Source: Capillidium heterosporum (taxonomy: Eukaryota; Entomophthoromycota; Entomophthoromycetes; Entomophthorales; Capillidiaceae). From it: a DNA stretch of 64,000 nucleotides. The position numbers were made by a program, and so were the translations under genes. Location: assembly GCA_016630905.1 (NCBI GenBank), contig WBMQ01000001.1, forward strand, positions 2,170,001-2,234,000, written 5' to 3'. Under the pieces are notes generated by a model. The model worked only from the letters and a program-made list of their open reading frames with translations. It was not told the DNA's origin and did no database searches. Positions 46,615 through 57,100 of this stretch are shown here, in pieces; position 1 is the stretch's first letter; every line of letters starts with the position of its first letter.

Positions 46615-49600
46615 GTTGAACGTACAAGCTGCAACTATAGTATTTATATATTTGCATATAAGTTTTATCTTGTATAGTTTAAATTAAATAATAGAAGTCA
46701 AATAAAATTCTTGTTGTAAGACATTTAAAGCTTTACCAACCTTCCATTTGATAATGAAGCACACCATAAATAACTTAGCTTAGTTGTGTACTCAACTTAC
46801 CTTGTTGGTCACCTCCAAACTGAAAGTTGAAACACAAACCTAGATATTAGGTCCAAAATTTGCTTAATAAATGAAAAATATATTGAAACATTTATATTAT
46901 ACCTTTTGTCTTAAATTTATACTTTTATCCCTCGTACCGAACTATTTAAATGCTATAAAAGATGAATTACCAAATCTCTACCTAAAATTTTTAGTAAGCC
47001 AATACTTGCCAAATTAGGAAATTAGCTCGAAGTTGATAAAATTACAAGAAATCTCACTTGTTCAAAGAAACAACTAGAATTGGAGCTTCAATTAAAAGCT
47101 ATCACTGCTCTTACTTTATAAGCATTCGAATTTAGTAAAGTTGTAAGCTTATTTCGATGTACAGTTAAAAAAATGAAAAAATCCTGAACGATAGTGATTT
47201 CAACGGGCTTCCTTTTCTCCAGTATAGGAATTTGCTTTCCAACTTGATATAAGACTGGCTTGTAAGTAGATTTTAGAGGGATAAAGCTGGTAGTTATTGA
47301 ATCTTTCTCCTCAATTATTTACCTCGTACTCAAAAATATGTATATCAATTAAACTATTGCTTTCTTTATCTTTTAAGGCAATGAATTTAAGTAATATTAG
47401 ACTCCAATATCCTAATATATTATATTAAGCCCTAATAAATAGGATGCAATAAAACATATTAGATGGGCGCTAAGATAGGCAGAGAGTGTGGTGATATACT
47501 TACCTCTACTACTAGTTTAAGTGCAACTTTATTTAAGTTGTAAAATAGCTTAGCCTTCCAACTTAAGCCACCACCAATTTAATAGGTAGATGACGATCAC
47601 TCACTTCAAGTATTCAAATCTTATTAGATTAAAAATACAGGAACATAGATCTGAAAAGGAAATCTTTATAAACTTTATTCTTATCTAACTTCCAAAAAAT
47701 ATAAGCTATAAATATTAAAATTGTAATTTCAACTGCACAGCTTTATACAATTTATAGAATTTCAAATCCATTATGCAGCTTACTAGCATGCTATTTTCTT
47801 TGCCACCTTGGCTCTACTAGTCAACGGGTAGTTTTAACTTAAAGGATAATGTAGTAGACGAATTGATCCAAGTCAATAGTAACTTGAATTTATGAGGTAG
47901 CTTCGATAAGATAAGTTTGTAGGCATTAAAGAAGGTGGTGAGGAGTGTCTTGTTCGAAATTAAAAGTAGGAAGTACGGTTGAGATTCGATGCAAAATTTG
48001 ATGAATATAATGATCGATGGCTTCACATTTCAATGTTTAAGATTATGATCCTGCTATAATTCAACTGCAGAAGTAGGTATAGCTAGCTTGGATTGATAAC
48101 AAATCGGTATGAAATTTTAGCGACAGATTTTTTAGATTTACAAATAAAGTATTATTTCTTAAGCTTATATAGTGCTTATATCTATATCAATAGTTTGGAG
48201 CCATTAGGTTTCATATAGGAAATCAAAGTAGCCTGCACTTTGCTACTTGTAATCTAAAACTGCTGATGTTGCGTTGCCTTTTTGGCCATTTTCAAATTTT
48301 CTCAACTGATGGTTAAAGTGGTCAGTGCTATTTAAGAGACTAGATTTTCGATATTTGCACTAAAGTTGATGGTTTTGAAGTTTTTGTCCTTTTACTAGTA
48401 GAGCTAGAGCTGTAAAAAAAGATTTAATGAACTATATTCTAATTTTAAGCTTTTATATTTTGTACAAGGTTAGAAAGTTTGGTCTCAGACTTTTTGCTTA
48501 CTTTTAGTTTGCGAGCTTTATACTTTCAAACTAGCTACAGGTGCTTGTGTATTGACTTTTAAATACAAGCCATTCACTTTCATCTTCACATATTAAAATA
48601 ACTTGAGCTGTCGGGATAGTTGACCCTTATTCACTAACTTAATTGACATCTATCTCCTTTTGAAATTACTGAGAATCTCTACTACTTTTGATCCATATTT
48701 CTCAATATACGGATTAACTTGTTTTGTTTTTATACTATGAAGCGATGATATAAAAGCATGGTAGAAATATCTACATATAACTCTATATATTTTATGAGGC
48801 TTTTTTCAAATATTATCGACTTAAAAGCCGATGAAAGGTGAAGAAACCTAATTTGATATTAAAAGCTATAGCTTAGCATTCTAAATATACTGCCGCCAAC
48901 AATGAAGGATAGGAACTTTTGATTTTTATACCCAAAATCTAAGTACATTCAATATTTTATTTTAAACTATAGATATATATACATGGACTATAATTTTACC
49001 AAGTTTAGTAAATATATATATATTCATTAATAAATCCAAAGCTCTATCAACAAAATTCAACTCCAAAACCAAACAACCTGTACCTCCTTATATTGATAAA
49101 TTTTATTAATTCCATTAACTAGGATCCCTACATTCAAAGCTTCTCAAAGAAACCTCCTTTAAACTTTGAATAATCACATGCTTGAATTTCTTACTACTAT
49201 CCTCCAAGTAGATATTCCCTTTGATGAAGTCTGTAACAACCTTGGTCGTTACAGTTCCTAGTATGAGGTCATCGACCGATTTCTTTGTAGCATCATCATA
49301 CCATTTTCTCGTACCAACTTTCGATTTTTCTACTTCTCATTTATAGCTATTTTCGATCAGAAATATGTTCTACTTATCAGATATTTTGATTACTTCCTAT
49401 AATTTTCATCCTCAATTCGTAACTATCTTAGTTACAAAATCACCTCATATATCAGATATTTTGATTACCTTTATTCTTTTCTTGGATTCAACCATAACCT
49501 GAGAACTCCAACGACTAGCAGCACGCTATCTGATCCTCACATTCCAACAATGGAAAAAGCATTAGTAGTAGTTAACAGAATTACAGGCCCTTTTTGATAA

Positions 49601-49905
49601 ACTTGGTAAACACTCAACTAATATATAGAGTAGTGGATTGCCAAGCAGGAACCCAATCTCCCTAACATAACTATAACCAAGATACTGAAGGGATATTTAA
49701 ACTCCTCAGTAACTACCAAAAACCAGTATCTTGACAACGTTCCACCTCGCTATTTTCTAATAACTGTTACTTACCTCTTGATCTCAGCCATTAACTATAG
49801 CTGTTGCGACAGCCTGATCTGTTTTGCCTAAGAACAAAGTATTGTTCCTGGTCAGTCTTTTAGCTATTAGATCGTGCGAATATGTGGTTCAACTTCTATA
49901 CCCTC
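46615..49905. other. Long gene-free stretch
   Basis: About 3.3 kb right of the inverted repeat, strongly AT-rich with stops in all frames. Open frames of 60-70 codons occur by chance, and I could not identify any gene, RNA or element in it. Confidence 0.4.
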
Positions 49906-50742
49906 TTAGCTCACTCCGTTTAAACTTTCTTCGCCTCCTTTTGGATTTATCTCCTTTGAGTGATTCACATTACCAATGTAGTGGTCAGCATTGGTTCTAC
50001 TGTTCCGACCTATCTTGTCATACGCTCCTATTATAATATCAACATTAGTTGAATCCAATGGCACCCCCTTGGACCTTACAAAGTCCATTAAACCCAGCTT
50101 TAAAATGTCAAAGTTATCTACTAAATCCAGGCTCCTGTTGATATGCCTCAGTTTTTCGGTATCCATAGATTTGAGATTGGGGTTATAATCTATATATAAC
50201 AATTTACATATACCAACCAAAATATACAGGTTTAGCCCGCCTAGTCCAGGGTTTTGGACGATATACAAATAGCTATTAGTAAACTGGAAGGTAGATAGAT
50301 CGAGTTCCTTGATGTCGTTAGTTTCGAACTTAAATAAGCCACCTATTATCTTCAAACTTTTTAAGTTGATTCTGCCAATATTACTGAAGGTGATACCTCA
50401 AGCTATTGATTTCAGCTTGTTGAGATTGACTTTAAGCTTTTTGTTGTTCTTGATGATGGAATAGGCTTACAGATTGGCTATGAAGGGTAGCGATAGTTTG
50501 GATAGATCCTTTTTACCTTGCAGGAGGATAAATGGAATGTACTCTAGGTTAGGTAGTGACAGCTTTATCAGCTTGGGAACAAATTGGACTACCAACTAGT
50601 CATCCATCCTTCATAAAGATTCTAAATTGATTTTGGTAAGGCTAGTGCCTTTGCTACATAAGATGGCTAAGGCCTGGCAAGAGGCTATAGCATCTAGGTT
50701 AGCTTTTGTAAGGAAATATTCTTAAATAAGTTGTAGTTTCAT
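49906..50742 (-). pseudogene. Ecm33/Sps2-like L-domain protein pseudogene
   Basis: 279 codons in one continuous frame from an ATG (50740-50742) to TAG, with five in-frame stops and no frameshift. The text is Leu-rich L-domain repeat: NLDAIASCQALAI, IKLSLPNLEYIPFIL, LSKLSLPFIANL, KLKVNLNKLKSIA, SLKIIGGLFKFETNDIKELD, and VQNPGLGGLNLYI. This resembles fungal receptor-L-domain wall proteins such as Ecm33 and Sps2. The terminal half (from about 50355) is stop-free for 149 codons and ends in a polar tail without a GPI signal. Probably decayed by point substitutions only. Confidence 0.6.
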
Positions 50743-51179
50743 TCAATAATTCGAATTCAAGCTATATCCGACTTTGACTACTAGTCAACATCTCCTTATC
50801 AATATTAGGAATCTCTCTTTTTAGCAAAAATTAAGCGATTAGTTTAGTATTGACTGCTCCTCAATTCCTGTATTACCTAAAGTTAGTGATGATCCCTTAG
50901 AGGAACCTGATGGGCTTTGATGCTGGAGGTTAGATAAATGCTAATCACCAATATCCAGAGTACTGACTACTAAAGACGAGTAGCTTATATAAGACATACG
51001 GTGAATTTAGTAGTAAATCGAGTAATTATTAAATAAACATATTAAAAAATATAATGCTTTCTGTTATCGACATAGTATAATTTAGAACTGAGAATTAATA
51101 TTCCTTTAAGCCAGAGTGGCACTGACCTGAACTGAACTATAGAACCAAACTTTAGAACTTTATTGAGCCAATGCACCTA
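50743..51179. other. Intergenic, upstream element of relic C
   Basis: From about 51050 the DNA is similar to the promoter-side sequence of relics A and B, including half of the 30.1-kb palindrome. Confidence 0.45.
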
Positions 51180-51503
51180 ATGACACTTCTTAGCCTTATA
51201 GCTACGATTAGGGCATTCTTGTCCACTCACCGCCTCTGGATCAAGTTCCAAGCATGAACCTTCTCCTTGTATATCGTCAACTTCTTTAGCACTTATGGAG
51301 TGCTGGCTACTGTTGTCTCTTGGCTAATCCCTGCTGGTGAGAGTTCTTTGTGGACGTTTCCCTACAGCTTGAGTGCAGATCTTATCGGGTCACATTGGTT
51401 GGTTATCAAGAGGGCTAAAGCTCAAAGGAGGAAAACATTACTGGTAAGCTGCATTATGGCTTTAGAATTCTGTAAGAAATATAAAGTTGTAGTTGTGTTC
51501 TAA
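51180..51503 (+). pseudogene. Small membrane-protein relic C
   Basis: Third copy of the family at 29783 and 30272. An ATG opens TLLSLIATIRAFLSTHRLW, and one in-frame TGA (51255-51257) interrupts. Then come YIVNFFSTYGVLATVVSWLI and ESSLWTFP. Unlike A, the frame continues for a further 40 codons with a basic stretch (WLVIKRAKAQRRKTLLVS). This suggests the complete protein has more membrane segments with a positively charged cytosolic loop. Confidence 0.45.
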
Positions 51504-52221
51504 TTTTAATAATTCTATCCACTGTTTAAATTTTTTTCGAAACTAGCTAAAAATGAAACTTGCAACAATTTCCTTTTCAAACCTATCTGTAGCTCAGTCT
51601 AATGGGATTTGAATACTTAGGAAGATCGATTATCACCCACCTATTAAATTAGTAGTGACTTGGGTTGGAAAACCAAGTTATTTTACAAAGCTACTTAGAA
51701 TTGCTTTTAAATTGATAGTAGGAGTATATGTACTCCAACAACTCTTGCATACCTGATCATTTATTAGAATTATTTCATTACATCTTTTGCTATAGATTTG
51801 CCAAAAAATTGATGTTGGAATCAAACGGTACTCTAAAAACATTTACTTATGAGAAAGTAAAAAAAGGTTGCTTATTTTTTAGTGATAAATTAAACCTATA
51901 GCCCTTCATTTCCCATCAAGCTAACCTTTCTATAACGTTAGGGCGAACAGTTGACTTGCAAACACTAGAACGACTCTATCTCCCTCAGTTACAAACTTAG
52001 ATTAGAATTAGGTCGCTCAAATTTTCCAAACTATTAATATATCTTACTACGAACTATACTACTATTCTATTCCCTTAGATCAAACACTTTCCTTACCAAT
52101 TTTAATTTCATTTCTTGACATTCAACAAGTTAAGCACATCACCATCACTTTTAGCTTCTTACAACACATTTAAATAAATTTAACCTACTACAACTAGTAA
52201 CTTAAACCAGTCAACTTTATA
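51504..52221. other. Intergenic
   Basis: A GTAGCTCAGT-like string near 51590 is not followed by a T-loop, so no tRNA is called. Nothing else recognised. Confidence 0.4.
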
Positions 52222-52464
52222 TTGAAAATTGATTACTTTTTATTCGGTATCTTAAGCCTGGCTCTGTTATTATAAAGCTGTAGTAGCTGTATTTGTAAAG
52301 ATGAAGTCGGCTACTTTTGTTCCAGTCAAGCTCAAGGTGGCAATCAGTTTTTAATCGGACCCTGCGATGTTAATGCTACCTACTTCTGTCCAAACCCACA
52401 TTCCCAAGCTGTCAAGTTGGAAAAATGTACTGTTGGGTGTCAGTATAGGAAACGACACATGTAA
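52222..52464 (+). pseudogene. 8-cysteine family pseudogene (dispersed copy)
   Basis: Eighty codons in one frame, but the start position reads TTG and a TAA interrupts the signal segment (IDYFLFGILSLALLL then stop). The mature region is open: SCICKDEVGYFCSSQA, FLIGPC, TYFC, KLEKC. It has the family spacing C-x-C-x7-C-x14-C-x7-C-x12-C, then a C-x3-C, and lacks the eighth cysteine. It lies on the plus strand, 20 kb from the array. Confidence 0.6.
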
Positions 52465-54189
52465 GTTTTAGGCGTAGTTTTTCTTATCATTTAGTATTCT
52501 ATAATATTCTTTGCATTAAATAAATTTGCTACTCTACAAAGTCTATTCTGATTTTTTAAGCTGTCTACATTTTTGAATAATACTGCCTTTAATTTGTAGT
52601 ATAAGTATATTGAAAACATTTTACCCTGCTTCTAACATATATTTAGAGAAACCAATAATCTAGCACTAAATTAGCAAAAATTGCAATTAGATATTTTTAT
52701 CCAATTTTTATTACCATATAATATACCTTTATACTAATATACTATTCAAGGTACCCATTGAATCTAGAAATCCTATTTATTGATTATACCAAAATATATA
52801 TTTACAATTGCTACACTAAGAATTTGAAACACTAGATCCATTCTATGATTATATCCAGCCTTGGAAATATCCTATTTTAGACTAAAGTTTTTAGTGCATT
52901 GTTTCGGATACATAAAGGAATTTGTTGATATCCGATATCAAGGTTGAAATATTTTCAACCAAAACTTTGCTGAAAGTAGGCCATAGGAAATTTGGAAAGT
53001 GTGCAATTATACTTTATAAAATATATCTCAAGTCATATGCAAGTGTCATATAGCAATGAATAAAATGCATCATAAACTATATTTCATTTTTGCTATCGTA
53101 AGTTGGATAGAAAATATATCAATAGTATATCAACAGGAGAACTTATAATTGCTGCTGCATAGACAGTATACTATAAACTAAACTTTAGCAACGTTGTGCA
53201 TCACTGTATCAACTTTTGACAACATTTTGGCTTTTCAGAACCTTTGTATTTCCTAAAATATTATCGCAGATAACTGTAGTATTTGAGCATACTAAGTAGT
53301 ATAGTAGTCCAACTCAAGAAAAGTTTCATATACAACTTGACATAAGCTCTCATCAACTACATCATCGATAGATTTTAGCAAAGTATTGTGATAAAGCTAA
53401 TAATTTGTATCCCTTGCAGGCTATCCCTTGATTTTTAAGGTAAAGGGTCAAAGCTGCTATTCTCAGCTAAAAATAAGTTATTATTGGGATATATAACGGA
53501 TTTTCTAGGTTTAAGCCATGTTCCTGTCTTTACTTTGTTACAAAGCAACCTCAACTGAGCCGTGTATTCCTTGATATGGAGCGATACCCCAGCTTATAAG
53601 CAGTTAGTCAGAGTTATAAAGAACGTGCCGCTCAAGAAATTGGATGCAAAGCAGCATAAGTATCACCCGCTTTTGTGGCTACAAGAACAATCGTATAGCT
53701 TGGTTATGTGCTAGAGCTTAGAGTCTTGCTTCCCCCGATATTTTGAGTATAGCTCTATGAGTCAGTGCTTGTGGGGAAGTTCGTCCCCAACAACTTTTAT
53801 GATTATCTTTAGAGCTGGACTAAATTTGAGACTATTGCAATCAGTGTAATTCGCAAAGGAACTAACTATTCTTGACATGATTACAAAGATTGTCGATTTT
53901 GGAGGGTACGATTGGCTGCAAGAGCTGCCAATGATACAATTAGCGCTTATTCTAGCTTGCCATTTGTAAGGACTTTGGCCAAATCTGATCGATTTCTATT
54001 TCTGCGCATATGACCCTTCAGCACTGAAAAGATTTTGAAATTATTCTGAGCTAAACTTATTCCACAGCGAATGAAATGTAGCCTACCCTAGGCGTAACGT
54101 TGCCTATAAATAGTGTTAGGGGTAGAAAAAATTTTAAATCAATTCTCCAACTTGATAGGTCAGCTAAGCTTTCAGATCCAAAACACCTT
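52465..54189. other. Long upstream region of EFL
   Basis: About 1.7 kb. Between 53480 and 54060 there are coding-like patches in shifting frames, for example LDAKQHKYHPLLWLQEQS. This suggests an old pseudogene that I cannot identify. Confidence 0.35.
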
Positions 54190-54197
54190 TATATAAA
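54190..54197 (+). promoter_or_regulatory. TATA box of EFL
   Basis: TATATAAA, 68 bp before the EFL start codon. A second TATAAATA lies at about 54105. Confidence 0.6.
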
Positions 54198-54264
54198 CGC
54201 CAACTCGTCAAATTTAATCTCTTGCTTTGTTTTGAAGTAAACTCAAATACTAAATCAACTGACA

Positions 54265-55662
54265 ATGTCTGCTACTGACGGTAAACCCCATCTTTCCATT
54301 GTTATCTGCGGTCACGTAGATTCCGGTAAGTCCACCACCACTGGTCGTCTCCTCTTCGAGCTCGGTGGTATCCCCGAGCGTGAAATGGAGAAGCTCAAGC
54401 AGGAAGCTGACCGTCTCGGTAAGTCCTCCTTCGCCTTTGCCTTCTACATGGACCGTCAGAAGGAAGAGCGTGAACGTGGTGTAACCATTGCCTGCACCAC
54501 CAAGGAGTTCTTCACCGAGAACTGGCACTACACCATCATCGATGCCCCCGGCCACAGAGATTTCATCAAGAACATGATTTCCGGAGCCGCCCAGGCCGAT
54601 GTTGCCCTCCTCATGATCCCCGCCGATGGTAACTTCACCACCGCCATCCAGAAGGGTGACCACAAGGCCGGAGACATCCAGGGCCAGACCCGCCAGCACG
54701 CCCGTCTCCTCAACTTGCTCGGTGTCAAGCAGCTCATCATCGGTGTCAACAAGATGGATTGCGACACCGCCGGATACCGTGAGGACCGTTACGTCGAAAT
54801 CCGTGACGAGATGCGCAACATGTTGCAGAAGGTCGGATGGAAGAAGGAGTTCATTGAGCAGAACGTCCCCATCATCCCTATCTCCGGATGGATGGGCGAC
54901 AACTTGTTGAACAAGTCCGAGAAGATGGGCTGGTGGTCGGGTGTCGACATCAAGACTTTGTCTGGTAAGGCTCTCAAGGTCACCACCCTCAAGGAAGCCC
55001 TCAACGAGATGGTTGAGCTCCCCTCCCGTAACGTCGATGCCGCCATGCGTCTCCCCGTCTCCGGTATCTACAAGATCAAGGGTGTCGGTGATGTCGTCGC
55101 CGGACGTGTCGAGCAGGGAACCCTCGTCCCCAACTCCGAAGTTGTCTTCTTGCCCACCCACACCGCCTCCAACCCCTGTACCGGCAAGGTCTTCACCATC
55201 GAGATGCACCACAAGCGTACCGAGAAGGCCATCTCCGGTGACAACATCGGTATGAACGTCAAGGGTCTCGACAAGCTGAACATGCCCCGTGCCGGTGATG
55301 TCATGATCCTCAAGACCGACAACACCCTGCGCCCCGTCAAGAACTTCACCGCCCAGATCCAGACCCTCGATATTCCCGGCGAAGTCAAGAAGGGATACTC
55401 CCCCATTGGTTTCGTCCGTTGCGGTCGTTCCGCCTGCAAGATCGTCGGTATCAACTGGAAGATCGGTAAGGAGACTGGCCGTAAGAAGGCCGAGGACCCC
55501 CACTCCCTCAAGGCCAACGAAGCTGCCGAGGTTGTCTTCGAGCCCATCCAGCCCCTCATTGTCGATACCTTCAAGAACTGCGAGGGTCTCTCCCGTATTG
55601 CCTTCTTGGACGGTAACACCGCCGTCATGTTGGGTAAAGTTGTTGCCGTTGAGTACAAATAA
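54265..55662 (+). CDS. EFL: Elongation factor-like GTPase EFL
   Basis: A 465-aa translational GTPase that delivers aminoacyl-tRNA to the ribosome in lineages lacking canonical eEF1A. The G1 motif GHVDSGKSTTTG, G3 DAPGHRDF and G4 NKMD are intact. The signature is EFL rather than eEF1A: MSATDGKPHLSIVICGHVDS, LLFELGGIPEREMEKLKQEA, FAFAFYMDRQKEERERGV, IACTTKEFFTENWHY and PADGNFTTAIQKGDHKAGD, an insertion that eEF1A does not have. Single exon. The gene is strikingly GC-rich (C/G at most third positions) in an AT-rich region, a sign of very strong codon selection, not necessarily transfer. Starts at the first ATG after the TATA box. Confidence 0.95.
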   Translation: MSATDGKPHLSIVICGHVDSGKSTTTGRLLFELGGIPEREMEKLKQEADRLGKSSFAFAFYMDRQKEERERGVTIACTTKEFFTENWHYTIIDAPGHRDFIKNMISGAAQADVALLMIPADGNFTTAIQKGDHKAGDIQGQTRQHARLLNLLGVKQLIIGVNKMDCDTAGYREDRYVEIRDEMRNMLQKVGWKKEFIEQNVPIIPISGWMGDNLLNKSEKMGWWSGVDIKTLSGKALKVTTLKEALNEMVELPSRNVDAAMRLPVSGIYKIKGVGDVVAGRVEQGTLVPNSEVVFLPTHTASNPCTGKVFTIEMHHKRTEKAISGDNIGMNVKGLDKLNMPRAGDVMILKTDNTLRPVKNFTAQIQTLDIPGEVKKGYSPIGFVRCGRSACKIVGINWKIGKETGRKKAEDPHSLKANEAAEVVFEPIQPLIVDTFKNCEGLSRIAFLDGNTAVMLGKVVAVEYK

Positions 55663-56153
55663 GGCCTCGGCTTTTGCTAGGGACTATGTTTATCATAAGC
55701 CTTTCAGGATACGACAACTTACTTCTCCTATACTGATCTGTTAAATAAATGTTTCACCATTTTTATATATTTATTTATACTATTTTATGTTGTAATATAT
55801 ATATGTTGAATTTATAACTTTTGATATTCTTATTTTACTAGTACTTTTCAACAATTCATGGCTTTAAACTTATAGCAAACTTGTAAATTTTCACCTATAA
55901 GCTGGAACTTAACCAGTATTATTTCTATTTTGGTAAATTTGGCAAGCAATTCAAGTTAAAACTAGCAAACCTCAACCGTAAATTTTCTAAAATACCTATA
56001 GTTCAAAGTAAATAACACAAGAAAACCAAAATAAAAATAGAAACTATCAATCCTATACCTACAATCCCTTTAAATATTCCCAAAGCATAATAGTACGAAA
56101 TCAAGATAGAAAGAATATGCCATTTATTAGTTAAAAGTATCCCTCAAAAATAT
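55663..56153. other. 3' intergenic region of EFL
   Basis: AT-rich trailer with ATATAT runs, shared with the convergent small peptide gene. No gene recognised. Confidence 0.4.
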
Positions 56154-56333
56154 TTAACCATCATCATCCAATATGGGGTGACCGAGGATAGCGATCTGCA
56201 AGTTCTTTATGGAGTCGTTGAAGACACCATAGGTGATACGGTTTCTAGGCACTATATTCTCCTTGGATTGAGGTCGAGGTGATGCTAGTAAAATCCCCAA
56301 GTTGGTTAATAGTAGTAAGGCGGTCAACTTCAT
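56154..56333 (-). CDS. Small secreted peptide precursor
   Basis: 59 aa from the ATG at 56331-56333. A strong signal peptide (MKLTALLLLTNLGILLAS) is followed by PRPQSKENIVPRN, then a 27-residue tail (RITYGVFNDSIKNLQIAILG, ending in three Asp and Gly). The short pro-region with SK and VPRN recalls the 'SK...VPRN' stretch of the amphipathic-peptide precursors at 9.7 and 11.1 kb, but the C-terminal part is not cationic. A TATATA element lies about 55 bp upstream (near 56388). A secreted peptide is well supported; its role is unknown and kinship with the other family is a hypothesis. Confidence 0.6.
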   Translation of the reverse strand: MKLTALLLLTNLGILLASPRPQSKENIVPRNRITYGVFNDSIKNLQIAILGHPILDDDG

Positions 56334-57100
56334 GGTAGTGGGCCTTGGTTAAAACTTTTGGTTAGTAGTTAAGACTATACTGTACCTTATATACACCTAT
56401 TGATAGTTTATAAAGTTAGTTTTGAATAATTTTCCTATTTGAAAGTTGTAGTGAGATCGACTTGCAGCTTTTAACGACGTGAAGGAACAATATCTAAAGT
56501 TTGATATAATAGACTATTTAACGTTATTTTCAAAGTAAATTTTGGAAAAGTTTTCAATTATGCTTTTAACAACTTTGCTTACAAATTTCCAAGTATATAA
56601 AGGCTCTACTAATTTTTTTAAACTTATAGTTAAACGTTTGGAGTTCGTGGCACTTGGGTATATAGGTTTAATATAAAAGGCCACTTAGCAAAATTAGTTT
56701 ATGACAACTCTATTCCTTATCAAATCGAGGTCTTTTTTTGCTGTATATTTAAATCTTGATATGGAATATAGAGTTTAATTAATGTTTTATATTTGTAAAA
56801 CGAAAGAATATGATGTTTAAATTGCAATTTAACCAACTATATATAACATCCCTCAAATTAAAAACAGTTTACATGAAGTCTCATATATTTTCAACTAAGA
56901 AGTGTAGTATCACTTACATCTATAGCAGCTACATTTCTTAAACAGTTGAAACATCAATAAAACATACGTCTACCATGCAATCATTTAGAAGAAAACGTAG
57001 AGATCTTTATAATAGTTCAAATAGTTGAGTAGGAACAAAGGTACGTAGACGTACATCAAATATCAGTAGAGTCGAATCACAAGGAACTTTGGACCTCAAT
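56334..57100. other. Intergenic
   Basis: Promoter of the small peptide gene and 3' end of the ARS2 gene. No gene recognised. Confidence 0.4.

Noticed and set aside
51573-51650. tRNA-like GTAGCTCAGT string
   Set aside because: No T-arm consensus and no matching acceptor stem at the required distance.
54250-55503. 417-codon minus-strand ORF antisense to EFL
   Set aside because: A shadow created by the GC-rich third positions of EFL; Gly/Asp/Leu-biased with no domain.
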